Shown here: positions 26,501 through 35,334 of the stretch, piece by piece
Layout: every line of letters begins with the position of its first letter
Position numbering within the stretch: the first letter of the stretch is position 1
Assembly: GCA_963779325.1 (NCBI GenBank)
Contig: CAVZXS010000032.1
Coordinates: forward strand, 1 to 64,000
DNA from: CAVZXS01 sp963779325
GTDB taxonomy: Bacteria > Bacteroidota > Bacteroidia > Chitinophagales > Chitinophagaceae
Direction of reading: 5' to 3'
DNA: 64,000 bases
Notes under the pieces: generated by a model
Databases searched by the model: none
The model's input: the letters and a program-made list of their open reading frames with translations, nothing else
Told to the model about the DNA's origin: nothing
Position numbers and translations under genes: made by a program

Positions 26501-27748
26501 AAAGCCGGTAACAGGAATTTGCTGACCCGCGATACTTTATTTAATTCTTTTATACAACAACAGTATAACCAGCGTATATCACTAACGGCGCAGGTAGTTC
26601 CGTTCAGAGATTTTAATATTGATATTAATCTTGATAAAACATTCAGTAAACAATATTCGGAATTATATAAGGATACCAGTACGATAGATAATGTGGGATT
26701 GACAAGGCTGAGCCCTTACGGCGCGGGCAGTTTCAGTATCAGTTATATTTCTTTTCAAACCTTGTTTACTAAGTTTAACCCTAACGTTATTTCCGAAACC
26801 TTTAAACGATTTGAGGACAATAGAATTATTTTATCGCAGCGCCTTGGTACAAAAAATATTTATAACGGTACTAACCCTGCGCCCGGCGCAGATGGTTATT
26901 ATCAAGGCTACGGCCGTTATGCGCAGGATGTATTGATACCCGCATTTGTGGCGGCGTATACCAACAAGGATCCGTTGACGGTTAACTTGGTAAATAATTC
27001 CAATCCCAATATTCGCAGCAATCCTTTTAAAGGTTATTTGCCAAGACCCAATTGGAATATTACATACAGCGGCCTCAGTAGGATTAAAGGTTTGGAAAAA
27101 ATATTTGCCAATGCTACGATACGCCACGGTTATCAAAGTACACTGGGTATGAACAGCTTTAATGCGGCCTTATTGTTCCAAGATCCGTTTCGTGCAGGTT
27201 TCCCTTCTTTCAGGGATCCGTTGACCAATAATTATATTCCTTATTTCCTGGTACCTAATATTACCATACAGGAATCATTTACTCCGTTGTTTGGTATCGA
27301 CATGACATTTACCAATCAAATGACTTTGAATTTTGAATACAAAAAGAGCCGGACATTAAGTTTGAGTTTGATAGATTATCAATTGGCCGAGAACAGGAGT
27401 ACTGAATATACATTCGGATTTAACTGGCGCAAACGCGGTCTGCCGTTTTTAAAGAATGTAAAAATTGGTAAGAAAGAAATGAAACTTGATAATGATGTGA
27501 CATTTAAGTTTGATTTCAGTCTGCGTGATGATGCTACCAGTAATGCTAAGTTAGACCAGGCAACGGCCTTCCCGGCTGCGGGACAAAAAGTAATACGTAT
27601 CGCACCTTCCATTGATTATGTATTAAACAGCAGGGTAAATCTTAAACTCTTCTTTGAGCAAAACCGTGTGATACCGGTATTTGCACCGCCGGCGCCGGTT
27701 ACTAATACAAGAGCCGGGCTGCAGGTACGAATTTCATTGAATCAATAA
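20597..27748 (+). CDS. sprA: SprA/Sov outer-membrane translocon of the type IX secretion system
   Basis: 2383 residues from GTG 20597, the usual size for SprA (Sov in Porphyromonas). The N-terminus is a signal peptide cleaved near VQVLAQA. The body is a very large beta-barrel with many alternating aromatic/polar strands. Features seen include FVNDWVNRITGNGKIEIKPS and repeated blocks NADKKDNDGVIYIDDFEGTR and ETWVQDPF typical of the family. SprA forms the translocation pore through which C-terminal-domain cargo leaves the periplasm, and it is required for gliding in many relatives. Reading is uninterrupted over 7 kb, unlike many neighbours. Likely cargo (29495-32130) and a PorE-like partner (39166) lie in this window. 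Confidence 0.96.
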   Translation: MTLSTTYTHRLAVAFAIVLSVISVQVLAQAPAKDSTVRFSLSDRFGDPFTYRNKNTFDFNDSSYLKRNIEYDPVTKQYYIIEKTGDRYYRTPMTYSMSEFLSLKGKQDENEYFRKRAALLANLNRRQYKPKFNFVNDWVNRITGNGKIEIKPSGYVDILAGYQGQNIKNPTLPERARRNGGFDFNMNSQLQVDGNIGDKLKLPINYNTLANFDFENQLKLDYRGKEDEILKQFQLGNVNFNSKGSLIPGAQSLFGIKTQLQFGKLFITSVFANQRSQRQSLGLQGGTASQAFSLKAHEYEENKHFLLGQYFRNNYKKTLEQLPIVKSAVQILRMEVWVTNRTGTTTDTRDVVGLMDLGEGNPFSGPPGNVNALPYNDVNGLYTTVKGLGRNTSQIQNLLTGIGFRPVQDFEKTFARKLTYGSEYVYNRQVGYISLNQQLQPDEVLAVAYQYTYNGRVYQVGEFSTDVPPDTTGNTQNVLFLKLLKATSQRTNLPIWDLMMKNIYAVGYGQLERQDFTLDIVYEEPSLGEKRYLPPAPIAAQYQGQPILSLVNLDRLNNQNDPQPDGKFDYVDSFTVFPQYSRIVFPVLEPFGSDLDYLYSNQADRQQYLFYPLYDTIKAIAETYANLNRFKLTGKSRSSSNSTGEYQLGFNIPRGSVTVNAGGRVLQEGADYEINYDLGTLRVTNPSILSAGIPVQIQYENQAAFGLQTQNFMATRFDYLVNKKLSLGGTVVRLGERPFFTKISYGDDPRKNTMFGLDFDYRNEIPRLSRILDKLPFYSTKANSSITAYGEGAWLKPGHPKQINADKKDNDGVIYIDDFEGTRNSIDLRFPLISWTLASVPQNNGLFPEASLFNDLASGANRAKIAWYNIEPVLQEPRNPNNPLRNNSAELIKPETRQVFQKEIFPQRSTNFNDALLNTFDITYYPDEKGPYNFETSPARIDAGGKLLQPKKAWGGIMRNIDQTDFETGNIEFLETWVQDPFINNPGSTGGQLYINLGNISEDIVRDGKRLYENGLPGATTSNTPVDRNTVWGQVPANPIQVTTAFSTDPNDRPLQDVGFDGLTDTAEQRKFTPYINSLVTNFGTNAPVVQKAQTDPSADNFRNYRDELYDQQGAGILQRYKDFNNTHGNSAISTSNATTLNAFTLYPDQEELNRDNTLNEQEEYFEYKVDLKPNMQVGTNFITDKRTVPVKLVNGDTRNETWYLFRIPINKPTTTVGNIPDFKSIRFIRMFMTGFEDTVTCRFGKLELIRNQWRRFTYEIDTTTVYKSLPANDPTSLDVLAVNLEENDQRQPVKYVQPPGIERQTQLSNNNVNLLQNEQAISLKLCNLKSNEARGVFKTLNIDMRQYANLRMFVHAESVQGFSSLNDGDIKAVVRIGSDFVSNYYEIKIPLKVTLPGATDSLAIWPQLNNLDFALNDLIKLKSKRNRSGFSPSKYFKEVQADGRSYAIVGNPNLGEVRSMLMAVENTQQTDICTEVWFNELRFSKLDEKGGYAAIGRIDIAGADLFNLSVSGSVKSAGFGTLEQRVNERSREDLKQIDVAFSMDAGKLLPKKFGVQLPVYAGISRTASTPEYDPYDLDIKLKEKVKEAAADQKDSIKNDAQDITTIQTITLTNAKKIKTNGKKPKVWDPSNFDFNYSYIRQQQHNPLIELNEMRRTRGAVGYTYAVQPKYIEPFKYLIKSKSPWFKLLKEFNFNYKPSSISVKADVFRQFGAIRPRNVGGGPYKIPETYDKFFTFDRYYNLSWDFTKSIRVDYNAVNNARIDEPAGRIDTKYEKDSLKERLFKGGRNTYFQQEVTASYQLPTEKFPLLEWTSMRVGYTARYDWRAASLLAREQGNTLGNSQTKNATAELKFEQLYNKSKLLRELLSDNPVDKTPKIPRRLKVKSEKDSTKMIWIKNKEWKPKPGGAEKFIGQFLLSLKRAGVQYNEDAGTVLPGYTDSTRNLGYNWRSLAPGFDFVLGYQPDTAWINKAGNRNLLTRDTLFNSFIQQQYNQRISLTAQVVPFRDFNIDINLDKTFSKQYSELYKDTSTIDNVGLTRLSPYGAGSFSISYISFQTLFTKFNPNVISETFKRFEDNRIILSQRLGTKNIYNGTNPAPGADGYYQGYGRYAQDVLIPAFVAAYTNKDPLTVNLVNNSNPNIRSNPFKGYLPRPNWNITYSGLSRIKGLEKIFANATIRHGYQSTLGMNSFNAALLFQDPFRAGFPSFRDPLTNNYIPYFLVPNITIQESFTPLFGIDMTFTNQMTLNFEYKKSRTLSLSLIDYQLAENRSTEYTFGFNWRKRGLPFLKNVKIGKKEMKLDNDVTFKFDFSLRDDATSNAKLDQATAFPAAGQKVIRIAPSIDYVLNSRVNLKLFFEQNRVIPVFAPPAPVTNTRAGLQVRISLNQ

Positions 27749-27778
27749 TTGGTCTAAGCTAATAGTTTTTAGCCTTGT

Positions 27779-27848
27779 ACATTCAGCGTTTCGCATTCGG
27801 CATTCCGCGTTCCGCATAAAAAAAAGCATCCCGCGAAGAATGCTTTTT
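27779..27848. terminator. Heptamer repeat followed by bidirectional terminator after sprA
   Basis: CATTCGG/CATTCCG-type heptamers (27779-27818) run into a hairpin AAAAAGCAT / ATGCTTTTT (27821-27848). It sits between convergent genes, so it can end transcription from both sides. Confidence 0.65.
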
Positions 27849-27871
27849 ACTTTATCTGAAAATAACCGTCT

Positions 27872-28345
27872 TTACTTTGTTTTCTTAAACATCATTACGT
27901 ACCCGCACAAATTCTTTTTCTTTTGTTTATTTACCTGCAAAGGCTTCATCATGTGGTATTCCGAAAATTGAGGAATATAATTGTAAGAAATAACATTGCC
28001 GTCTACATCGCTCCACTGGTTCTTTCGGTAGGTTACCATTTTTTCACTCCAGTCGTACATACGTACTTCAAAAAGTTTTGAACTGTAATCGCCTATAAAA
28101 ACAAACTGGTACCAGCTGCCGCCTGTAAGCGGTACAATAACGGGTAACTCGTATTCGCTTTCCATTGTTACCGATGCTTCTTTCATTAATACATAACCTT
28201 CGGCATTGTATAGTTTTTTCAAACTATCGGCCTGGCGGGTCATTGATTCGTTACTGCAATCCTTAATGCGGATTACATCATTTTGTGAAAAGCCTGTAAT
28301 GGATAATAACAGGAATGCGGAGATCAGGATGTACGGATGTTTCAT
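27872..28345 (-). CDS. Secreted protein of unknown function
   Basis: 157 residues if started at ATG 28345 (MKHPYILISAFLLLS), which gives a standard signal peptide cleaved near GFSQ. The longer start at 28381 would bury it. The mature part has IKDCSNESMTRQADSLKKLYNAEGY and a Tyr/Trp-rich beta-like middle (GGSWYQFVFIGDY). No family is recognised. It is probably a small periplasmic protein, alone between sprA (convergent) and the SDR gene. Confidence 0.7.
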   Translation of the reverse strand: MKHPYILISAFLLLSITGFSQNDVIRIKDCSNESMTRQADSLKKLYNAEGYVLMKEASVTMESEYELPVIVPLTGGSWYQFVFIGDYSSKLFEVRMYDWSEKMVTYRKNQWSDVDGNVISYNYIPQFSEYHMMKPLQVNKQKKKNLCGYVMMFKKTK

Positions 28346-28587
28346 TGGGTATTTTATATGGTATTGGAATATCTGCATCAAAACTAATTTAAATTAATAA
28401 CGTTTTTCAATTTCGAGCTATGAAAAAGCCCCGCAAACCGGCGGTAAACTTTCGTAGGAATTATACAGTAATAAAAACTTTATAGAGGTCTAAATGGAGA
28501 AATGGTTACACTCAAGGTAGCAATAAGTGTTCCGCAAATAGTTATTTGTAACCTAAAAAAGATAAAAGAAACTTAACTCAATACAAA

Positions 28588-29355
28588 TCAAGAAGTTGTT
28601 TTATAGTAATAATACGAATTTGCCTGGCTCGTGCAGGTTATTTCCAGTTCATTAATACATACATGAGCCGGTAACCCGGTACAATAAAAAACCGCGTCAG
28701 CTATATCTTCGGCATACAGCGGCGTGTAACCTTTGTACATATTATCCGCTTTGTCTTTATCGCCTGCAAAACGAACCAATGAGAATTCGGTATCGGCAGC
28801 ACCGGGATGTATAGCTGTAACTTTAACGGCATGGCGCAACAGGTCGATGCGCAATGATTTGCTGATGGCTTCTACCGCGTATTTACTTGCGCAATACACA
28901 TTTCCTTTTTCATATACTTCTTTGCCGGCGATGGAACCCATGTTGACAATATGCGGTTGTTTACTTTTCAGTAGCAGGGGTATTACCGCTTTTGATACAT
29001 ACAACAGGCCTTTTACATTCGTATCAAGCATGGTTTCCCAATCAGAAAGATTGGCTTCTTCAAAATAATCGCGGCCCATTGCAAGGCCTGCGTTGTTAAT
29101 TAATATATCAACGGTGTTCCATTCAGCGGGTAAACTTTCTACGGCTGCAAAAACAGCCTCCCTGTTTTGTACATCGAAAGGCAGTAAATGAATGACCGCT
29201 TTATATTTATTTTCCAATTCCTTTTTCAGCTCTTCCAACCGTTCGGTTCTTCTTCCGTTTAAAATAAGTTTATACTTATTGGCTGCATATTTTTCCGCAC
29301 AAGCTTTTCCGAAACCCGAGGTGGCGCCGGTAATGAAAACAATTTTATCAGTCAT
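28588..29355 (-). CDS. Short-chain dehydrogenase/reductase (YdfG-like)
   Basis: 255 residues, classical SDR. The NAD(P)-binding motif is TGATSGFGKA, followed by NNAGLA, catalytic Ser in GSIAGKEVYEKG and the YCASK motif (Tyr and Lys). GRR after the second strand suggests NADP preference. Close in pattern to YdfG/serine 3-dehydrogenase enzymes that oxidise 3-hydroxy acids, but the substrate is not proven. Confidence 0.9.
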   Translation of the reverse strand: MTDKIVFITGATSGFGKACAEKYAANKYKLILNGRRTERLEELKKELENKYKAVIHLLPFDVQNREAVFAAVESLPAEWNTVDILINNAGLAMGRDYFEEANLSDWETMLDTNVKGLLYVSKAVIPLLLKSKQPHIVNMGSIAGKEVYEKGNVYCASKYAVEAISKSLRIDLLRHAVKVTAIHPGAADTEFSLVRFAGDKDKADNMYKGYTPLYAEDIADAVFYCTGLPAHVCINELEITCTSQANSYYYYKTTS

Positions 29356-29458
29356 ACTTTTTTCTTATAAAGATAGAGGCGAAATTGGAGAATAGAAATG
29401 AATTATACAGGTGGTTTTTAATACAAAAAAAAGGGCACCGATGATAATCAGGTACCCC

Positions 29459-29495
29459 TGTAAACTTTTAAACCCTTATACTTTTAAACTTCCTC
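29459..29495. repeat. Heptamer-period repeat after the T9SS cargo gene
   Basis: TAAACTT, TTAAACC, CTTATAC, TTTTAAA, CTTCCTC units in 7-bp steps, ending at the stop codon of the cargo gene. Confidence 0.5.
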
Positions 29496-32130
29496 TAACG
29501 TATCAGCGTTACAGTCCCTTTTCTGAAATATGGCCGGCCGAGGTAATCAATTGCTTTTACAATCCAAACGTAGGTGTTGGTGCTTTGGTCTTTACCGCCA
29601 ATCCTTCCGTCCCAGCCTTGCCCGTTTATGCTTGTACTGAAAACCAATTGCCCCCAACGGTTGAATACACGGAAGTATTCAATTTTTGCAATACCCGCGG
29701 CAATGGGTCTGAATACATCATTCTTGCCGTCGCCATTGGGTGTAAAGCCGCTTGGTATAAATATGGACGGGCTTGTTTTAAAAACTCTTACCAATATAGT
29801 TGTTGAATCTACACAACCAATTTCGTTGTACCCGTATACTTTGTATCGTATGCTGTCTATGCCGTCGGGGATGATGGTAACGGGGCTTCCGTCATTACCG
29901 CCAAGAAATCCCGTAGTGGGTGTCCATAAATAAGTGACAGCGCCTTCGGCATTTAATAATAAGGGCTGACCCGAAACTACTGCCGTATCATCGGCAAGGC
30001 GTAATACTATTTTCGGTAATACGGTTACTGTAACAGTATCCGATGAAGGCTTAGGGCATCCGCTTCCTTCTTTTACAGCGGTAAGTACAAAATCTCTTGT
30101 ACGCGGCGGTGTTGCAATCGGGTTAAGTATATTTGGATTGCTCAATAATGAAGGAGAAGACCAAGTGAACGAAGTTCCGTCGGTGGAAGCATTTAATTGC
30201 GCAGATGCGTTGAAACAAATAGTTACGGCAGGTCCCGCATTAACTAAAGGATATGGAACAGTGGTAACAGTCAATACATCCTCAGCATTGCAACCGCCGA
30301 TGGTAGCCCTAATCGTATAATTAGTAGTTGTAGTGGTACTCGTGGCAACAGGATTTATTATAGTAGGTTTGTCAATTGGCGCGGCAGGAGATGCCGTCCA
30401 TGAAAAACGAAGACCGTCTGATGTAGCTCCCAATTGCGCCGCATCGCCCTGACAAATAGTTGTATCCTTATTGGCCCGAAGGGTTACAAAATCAACTACC
30501 CTTACTCGTACTGAATCATTATTTATACAACCGTCAATATCCAATCGAGTACGATAAATGGTAGTGACAGCCGGATTCACGATTGGCGTGCCGGTGTTGG
30601 CATTTGTAATATTTGTCAACGGCGTCCAACTAAATACACCCTGCCCGGATGCCTGTAACTGAAGCAAATCGCCGTTACAAATCAATGTATCCCTGAAGCC
30701 CATAGTAATAGGGGGCTTATCAATTATTTCAATGTCTTTATAAATTGTGTCACTACAACCTAAGTTACTTGATACAATAAATTGTATGCGCTTTGGCCCC
30801 AATCCGGGATATATATATGAAGTACTCTGATTTCGGGAAGTATCGTTAGTTGCTGTAGTTTCTCCAAAATCCCATCTCCATTTATCTATTTGACCGTAAG
30901 TGGTTCTTGAAATATCTCTGAAAGTAGTGGGCTTGGTAATACATATACCGGTAGTTTCAAAATCGGGAAAGAAGCCGGGGAATACTCTTAACATAGTAGT
31001 GGTAGAATCGGAACAGGCTTGGTTACGATTGGTAACTAATTTCACGGTATATATACCCGGAGTTGGAAAATAATTAAAAGTTGGTGTAGGTGAAATAGAT
31101 GTATCAGCATCAGTTCCGGCTACTCCAAAATCCCAGAAATAAGTTTTTACCAATGGATTGCTCGGCGGATTATTGGCAAAAGTAAAGTCAAAGCCGTCGC
31201 AGGTAATATATTGTGGTGCCAGGTTAGCGGAAGCAACATTACAATCACCTACTTTTATTTGCAGGTCTTTACGCTGGGTAGCAATCTCTTGGCCATTTCT
31301 TATTTCACTTACGCAAACGGTAACTACATAAATTCCTACAGCAGGCGCAATACCTTCTATCAGGCCGGTAGCCGGGTTTATTTTTACACCGCTGCCCAAT
31401 GGCGAAGTGGCGCTGAAAAAACCTGCATATGCCAAAGGAAAATATGGAGGAGGCGAAGGCTGATCCGGTTGTGGATTGCCACGGCTTGCTCCCGGGTATG
31501 CGCCGCAGAAACTATAACTCAATTGATCTCCGTCGGCATCAACAGCGGCAAAGCTGTACCTGAAAGCGTTATTAGCGCATACAATCACTGTATCATCACC
31601 TACAAACTTTGCGCTGCTGTTTATGTTGCCTGTTGGCACTATAGATGTACCCGGTATTTCCGCAGTATAAGTCGCACCGGTACGCTGTTTGAGCCGAAAT
31701 ATTATTTATACCCGGGAATACGGCAACAGCGTTGATAGCTGATTATATAACCGCCCGCTGTCCGCAGGAATATCGATTGAGTCTACCGTGAATTCGTAAT
31801 ATCCTACTTGGTAACAAACAGTTGGTGGGTTCAAAATACAGGGATCGGGTGTGCCCAGGTTTAGTATTTCTATTTTTAATCGTGGCACATCGTGTATTTT
31901 CGAAAACGACCCCGATCTGTTAAATATACCAATAGCTGCCGATGCGTCTAATTCAGCACCTGTTGAATCACAATCTCTGAAAAGTTTTAAGTGTAATTTT
32001 ATACTTGATGAGCTTCCTTTGGCAATTTGAATATACTTATAGAAAATTTCGCCACCGGTAATGTGGTCAGCTTTTACAGATAATGTAAAGGCAATGAGGA
32101 TAAGTAAACAGGAGTAAAAGTTTTTTTCAT
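29495..32130 (-). CDS. Large secreted PKD-domain protein with T9SS type-B sorting domain (several frameshifts)
   Basis: About 880 codons when joined. The long frame 29495-31639 carries Ig/PKD-like repeats (TYFWDFGVAGTDADT, KWRWDFGETTATNDT, repeated CNGDLLQLQASG-type blocks) and ends with FTPNGDGKNDVFRP, VFNRWGQLVF, GWDG and KGTVTLIR, the gliding-motility-associated type-B C-terminal domain exported by the T9SS. The true N-terminus lies upstream: from ATG 32130, restoring one A in the poly-A after ATG gives MKKNFYSCLLILIAFTLSVK, ADHITGGEIFYKY. Further one-base shifts near 31756 (GGG) and 31705-31730 are needed to join (DSGGYIISYQRCCRIPGINN is expected). At least three indels in 400 bp mean either poor consensus or real decay. 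The product is probably a surface adhesin-like protein. Confidence 0.75.
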
Positions 32131-32153
32131 TAGTTTAAAATAGAGGCTACGAA

Positions 32154-33016
32154 TTAGTTAACTGCACTTAAAAAATCAGTCAGTATTGTATTTGTTTTCT
32201 CAGTTTCTTCCTGCATACCCATATGCCCCGAATTTCTGAGAATATGAATGTACGAATTTTCGGCAAAATGACACTGTTTCAGGCCATCTTGCAAGGGAAT
32301 TGCATTATCATATTCGCCCATTATAAAAAGAATAGGGATTTTACTTGTTTTTAATACGCTTGTGCGGTCGGGTCGCTGTATCATGGCATTGTAATAAGCA
32401 ATAAGGGCTTCGGAAGTAAAGTAGCTCAGGCTGCTTATTTGTTTTTCAACTAATCGCGGGTTATGCAGTTTTGTATCGGGAGAATATAAATTGGGTGTAG
32501 CAGTTTTTAAAAATTCAAATGCGCCGTGCTCATTAATAAATTCTATCCCTTTTCTGCGTACCGCTTTTTTCTCTTCGCTGTCGGCAAAAGCGGTAGAATG
32601 AAATAAACCAAAAGCGGAAATATGATTATAATATTTTTCTGCCAGGGCTAATGTTATATATCCGCCCATGCTGTGTCCGATTACGGCGCAGGTATCAATA
32701 TCTTCTTCATGAATAATACTTGTATTACTTCGGCCATCCCTTCTATACTCATATCATCAATCATTTCGGATTTTCCTGAGCCGGGTAAATCCGGTATGAT
32801 AAATTGATAGCCTTTATTCAGCAATGAATTTGCGATTGTATGGTTTTGTGCGGAAGCATTTTCTTCCCGCCGATCGGCGGGAGAGTTAGAGGGGGCTACT
32901 TGGTTTTCCCAAATAGTTCCGTCTTCGCCAAAGCCATGAATAAGCATAACCTGCTTACCGCTGCCGATAACACGATAGACGATGGAATGATTATTATATT
33001 TAATTTCTTTATCCAT
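32154..33016 (-). CDS. Alpha/beta hydrolase (one frameshift, repeat insert)
   Basis: The N-terminal frame has QVMLIHGFGEDGTIW (oxyanion region), then LLNKGYQFIIPDLPGSGKS. It stops at 32681. A missing base near 32718-32724 restores SIIHEEDIDTCAVIGHSMGG, whose Ser is the nucleophile, and the frame runs to 32154 with LFIMGEYDNAIP (acid) and NSGHMGM (His). Between VAP and LLNKGYQ there are about 22 extra residues (NSPADRREENASAQNHTIAN) encoded by a palindromic repeat centred at 32865-32882. The substrate is unknown. Esterase or related hydrolase activity is likely. Confidence 0.82.
32865..32882. repeat. Perfect 18-bp palindrome within the hydrolase gene
   Basis: TCCCGCCGATCGGCGGGA, centre of an in-frame insert flanked by CCCCCTCTAACTCTC-type sequence that resembles dispersed intergenic repeats. 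Confidence 0.6.
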
Positions 33017-33565
33017 TTAATATTGATAACAAAGCAACGATTTTAAATTTTAAGTTTGGGCAACAAAGATGACCAAAAATATTTTCGAAAGTTTTTAGCC
33101 CGTTAACCCCCATAGATCGAGTGTTACTAAATTAAGCATTTCAGCCCCATCGGGGCATCGTGTGGGTGCATTTCAAATTGTCGCTTTTGCCCCTATCCCC
33201 TTAAGGGGAATATCAAACTTTAAAACTGTGGCTCCCCTTCAGGGGATGGGGGCCTCCGCGAAATGAAGCCTGCGACAATTTGGAATGCACCCCATCGTGT
33301 TTATAGGAAATTGTCATCTGTATGGCATTACGGCTCCGGAGGGGCCGCGTGAAATTTATTATCCGGTATCCTTCCAAAAAGAAAACGTTATTTTTAAGCA
33401 GAGCAAATACAAATTGTAATATATATCCCGGAATAGTTGTAAACAGGCGGAATAAGTTTACTAGGCTCCCATGGAGCCTGATACTACTAAGACATGTTTA
33501 ACTATAAACACGGAGCTCCTGCGGAGCTTAACTTAGTAACATTGCCTTTGCCGGGTTTGAATGTT
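33017..33565. other. Gene-free stretch of nested palindromic repeats
   Basis: No coding region. It contains AGCCCCATCGGGGC-, GGCTCCCATGGAGCC- and GGAGCTCCTGCGGAGCT-type palindromes (about 33143-33156, 33464-33478, 33512-33528) and an inserted MITE-like element at 33164-33292 with target duplication. Confidence 0.65.
33156..33300. mobile_element. MITE with 21-bp terminal inverted repeats and 8-bp target duplication
   Basis: The element proper is 33164-33292 (129 bp). Its ends, 33164-33184 and 33272-33292, are inverted repeats matching at 20 of 21 positions (GGGTGCATT... / ...AATGCACCC). It is flanked by exact direct repeats CATCGTGT at 33156-33163 and 33293-33300. The interior holds CCCCTTAAGGGG palindromes and no gene. 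It is inserted in an older palindromic repeat. Confidence 0.8.
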
Positions 33566-35165
33566 TTATCGCTTTTGTATTATCGTTTTTAAATAAATAA
33601 AAATGGATAACGCAAAAAGTAACACGGTAATAATTACACTTGATCTGCCGATAATATCGCCGTTGCGTACAAAAAATGTTTTTGAATTCGTTAATGAAAT
33701 AGCTTTTTTTATAGCCGCGGCTTTGTCCCAACCTTGTGATTGGTATACTTCGCCCGACGGATCTATAAAGCAACTGATACCCGTATTGGCGCTGCGGGCC
33801 ACCCACGTTCTTGTTTCAATGGCACGTAATCTTGCATAACTCATATGCTGTTTATGGCCCGGTGTATTTTTCCACCAGCCATCATTGGTTATGATGCAAA
33901 TTAGATTGGCCCCGTTATTTATATACTTACTCATAAATTCTCCGTAAATACTTTCGTAACAAATAGAAGGAGCGATTTTAATTTTATGTATTGAATCAGT
34001 AAGAACAGCTCTGTCTTTTTGCCTTGCATAACCGGCCGTAGTACCGCCAAATTTTTCGAACCAGGTATCTATAAATTTTAAAAACCAAGGCAGTGTTTCT
34101 ACGCCCGGTACCAACATCGATTTATGATAAAATGCTTTGACGCCTGAACTGTCTAATAATACCGAACTATTAAATGCATCATAAAAGAAAGATGTACCGG
34201 GAATTTCTTTGGCCGTCGGCGTTTCTTTCTTTTCATAGGTTCGATAACTTTCTATGCCGGTAAATAAATTGATGTTCGGATGTTTTTGTAAAAAACCCCA
34301 CAACGGATTCAGCAAGATAATTCGTTTTCATTTTATCTTCTTCAATGCCGTTTGGCATAAACAATGCCGTTTCGGGCCAAATAACCAATGCCGTGTTACT
34401 GTCAATTTGTTTTTCACTGAGGCTGATTAGTTTACCCAATTGACTTTCAAAAGAACCGGTATATATTTTTTCGTATGGATCAATATTGGGTTGAACGATC
34501 ACGATGTTTCGGGTTTCGGGTTGCCGGTTGCCGGTTTCAGGTTTCCGGCTTACTATAGTCATAGAAATTATAAAAGGAATTATAAACACAACTGCAGGAA
34601 CTGTAATTTTTTTGATTTTCAACTTATATCCTGCAGTTCGTAATTGGACAAACAATTGAAACAACAAAACATTCATCAGCATAATCCACAAACTGCCGCC
34701 GCTCGTGCCGGTAAATTCATACCATTGCACCCAACCGGGGTACGTAGCAAATACATTCCCCAATGTAAGCCAGGGCCAACTCAGTCCCCAATCCTGCAAA
34801 TGCAGGTATTCAAAACAAAGCCAAAAAATTATTAATGAACCGTAGCCGATTCGTTCGCCATAGTTTCTTTTAAATAACGAATAAGCCAACCAGGGAAGAC
34901 ACATTAAAAAACTATTGGCTATAAATGCCGATACGGCGCCGGGTACAGATGCATTCCATATCCACCAGGTGGTAGCTACGTTCCAAATAAACATGGTGAT
35001 ATAAGTGAGCCCCAAAAATTTTCTTTTACTGATGCCCGTCGATTCAATCCATAGCAACGGAAGAAAAGCAATAAATATTAACGGTGTAAACGGCGACATG
35101 GGCCATGCCGCCCATAATAAGAAACCGGATAGTAAAGCAAGCCAAAGATTAGTAAATCGTTTCAA
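33566..35165 (-). CDS. lnt: Apolipoprotein N-acyltransferase (one frameshift, heptamer insert)
   Basis: About 533 codons when one extra A in the AAAA at 34325-34328 is removed, giving DKMKRIILLNPLWGFLQKHP across the joint. The N-terminal half has several membrane helices (about residues 5-200). The nitrilase-like domain supplies the triad: E265 in VIWPETALF, Lys in AFYHKSMLVPG and Cys in SICYESIYGEF. It adds the third acyl chain to lipoproteins at the inner membrane. Residues 206-220 (RKPETGN, RQPETRN) repeat every 7 residues and are encoded by GAAACCT/GGCAACC-type heptamers just after the last N-terminal membrane helix. Since this is usually an important gene, the frameshift is probably an error. 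Confidence 0.9.
34506..34550 (-). repeat. Heptamer repeat inside lnt
   Basis: Six 7-bp units on the coding strand (GGAAACC, TGAAACC, GGCAACC twice, CGAAACC, CGAAACA) are translated in frame as a two-fold 7-residue repeat. Confidence 0.75.
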
Positions 35166-35334
35166 GCAAATTGATTTCTGTAAAAATAGAAGTTTTATTT
35201 CACGCAGAGCTGCAAAGAATATTTAAGATTTTAATCAGAGACTTGCATAACTAAAACTAATTTGTAGTTGGTAAAATTAAAAGATAAAAAACTACTTAAC
35301 TAATCCCCCTTTAGGGGGTAGGGGGCAGGGTTTT

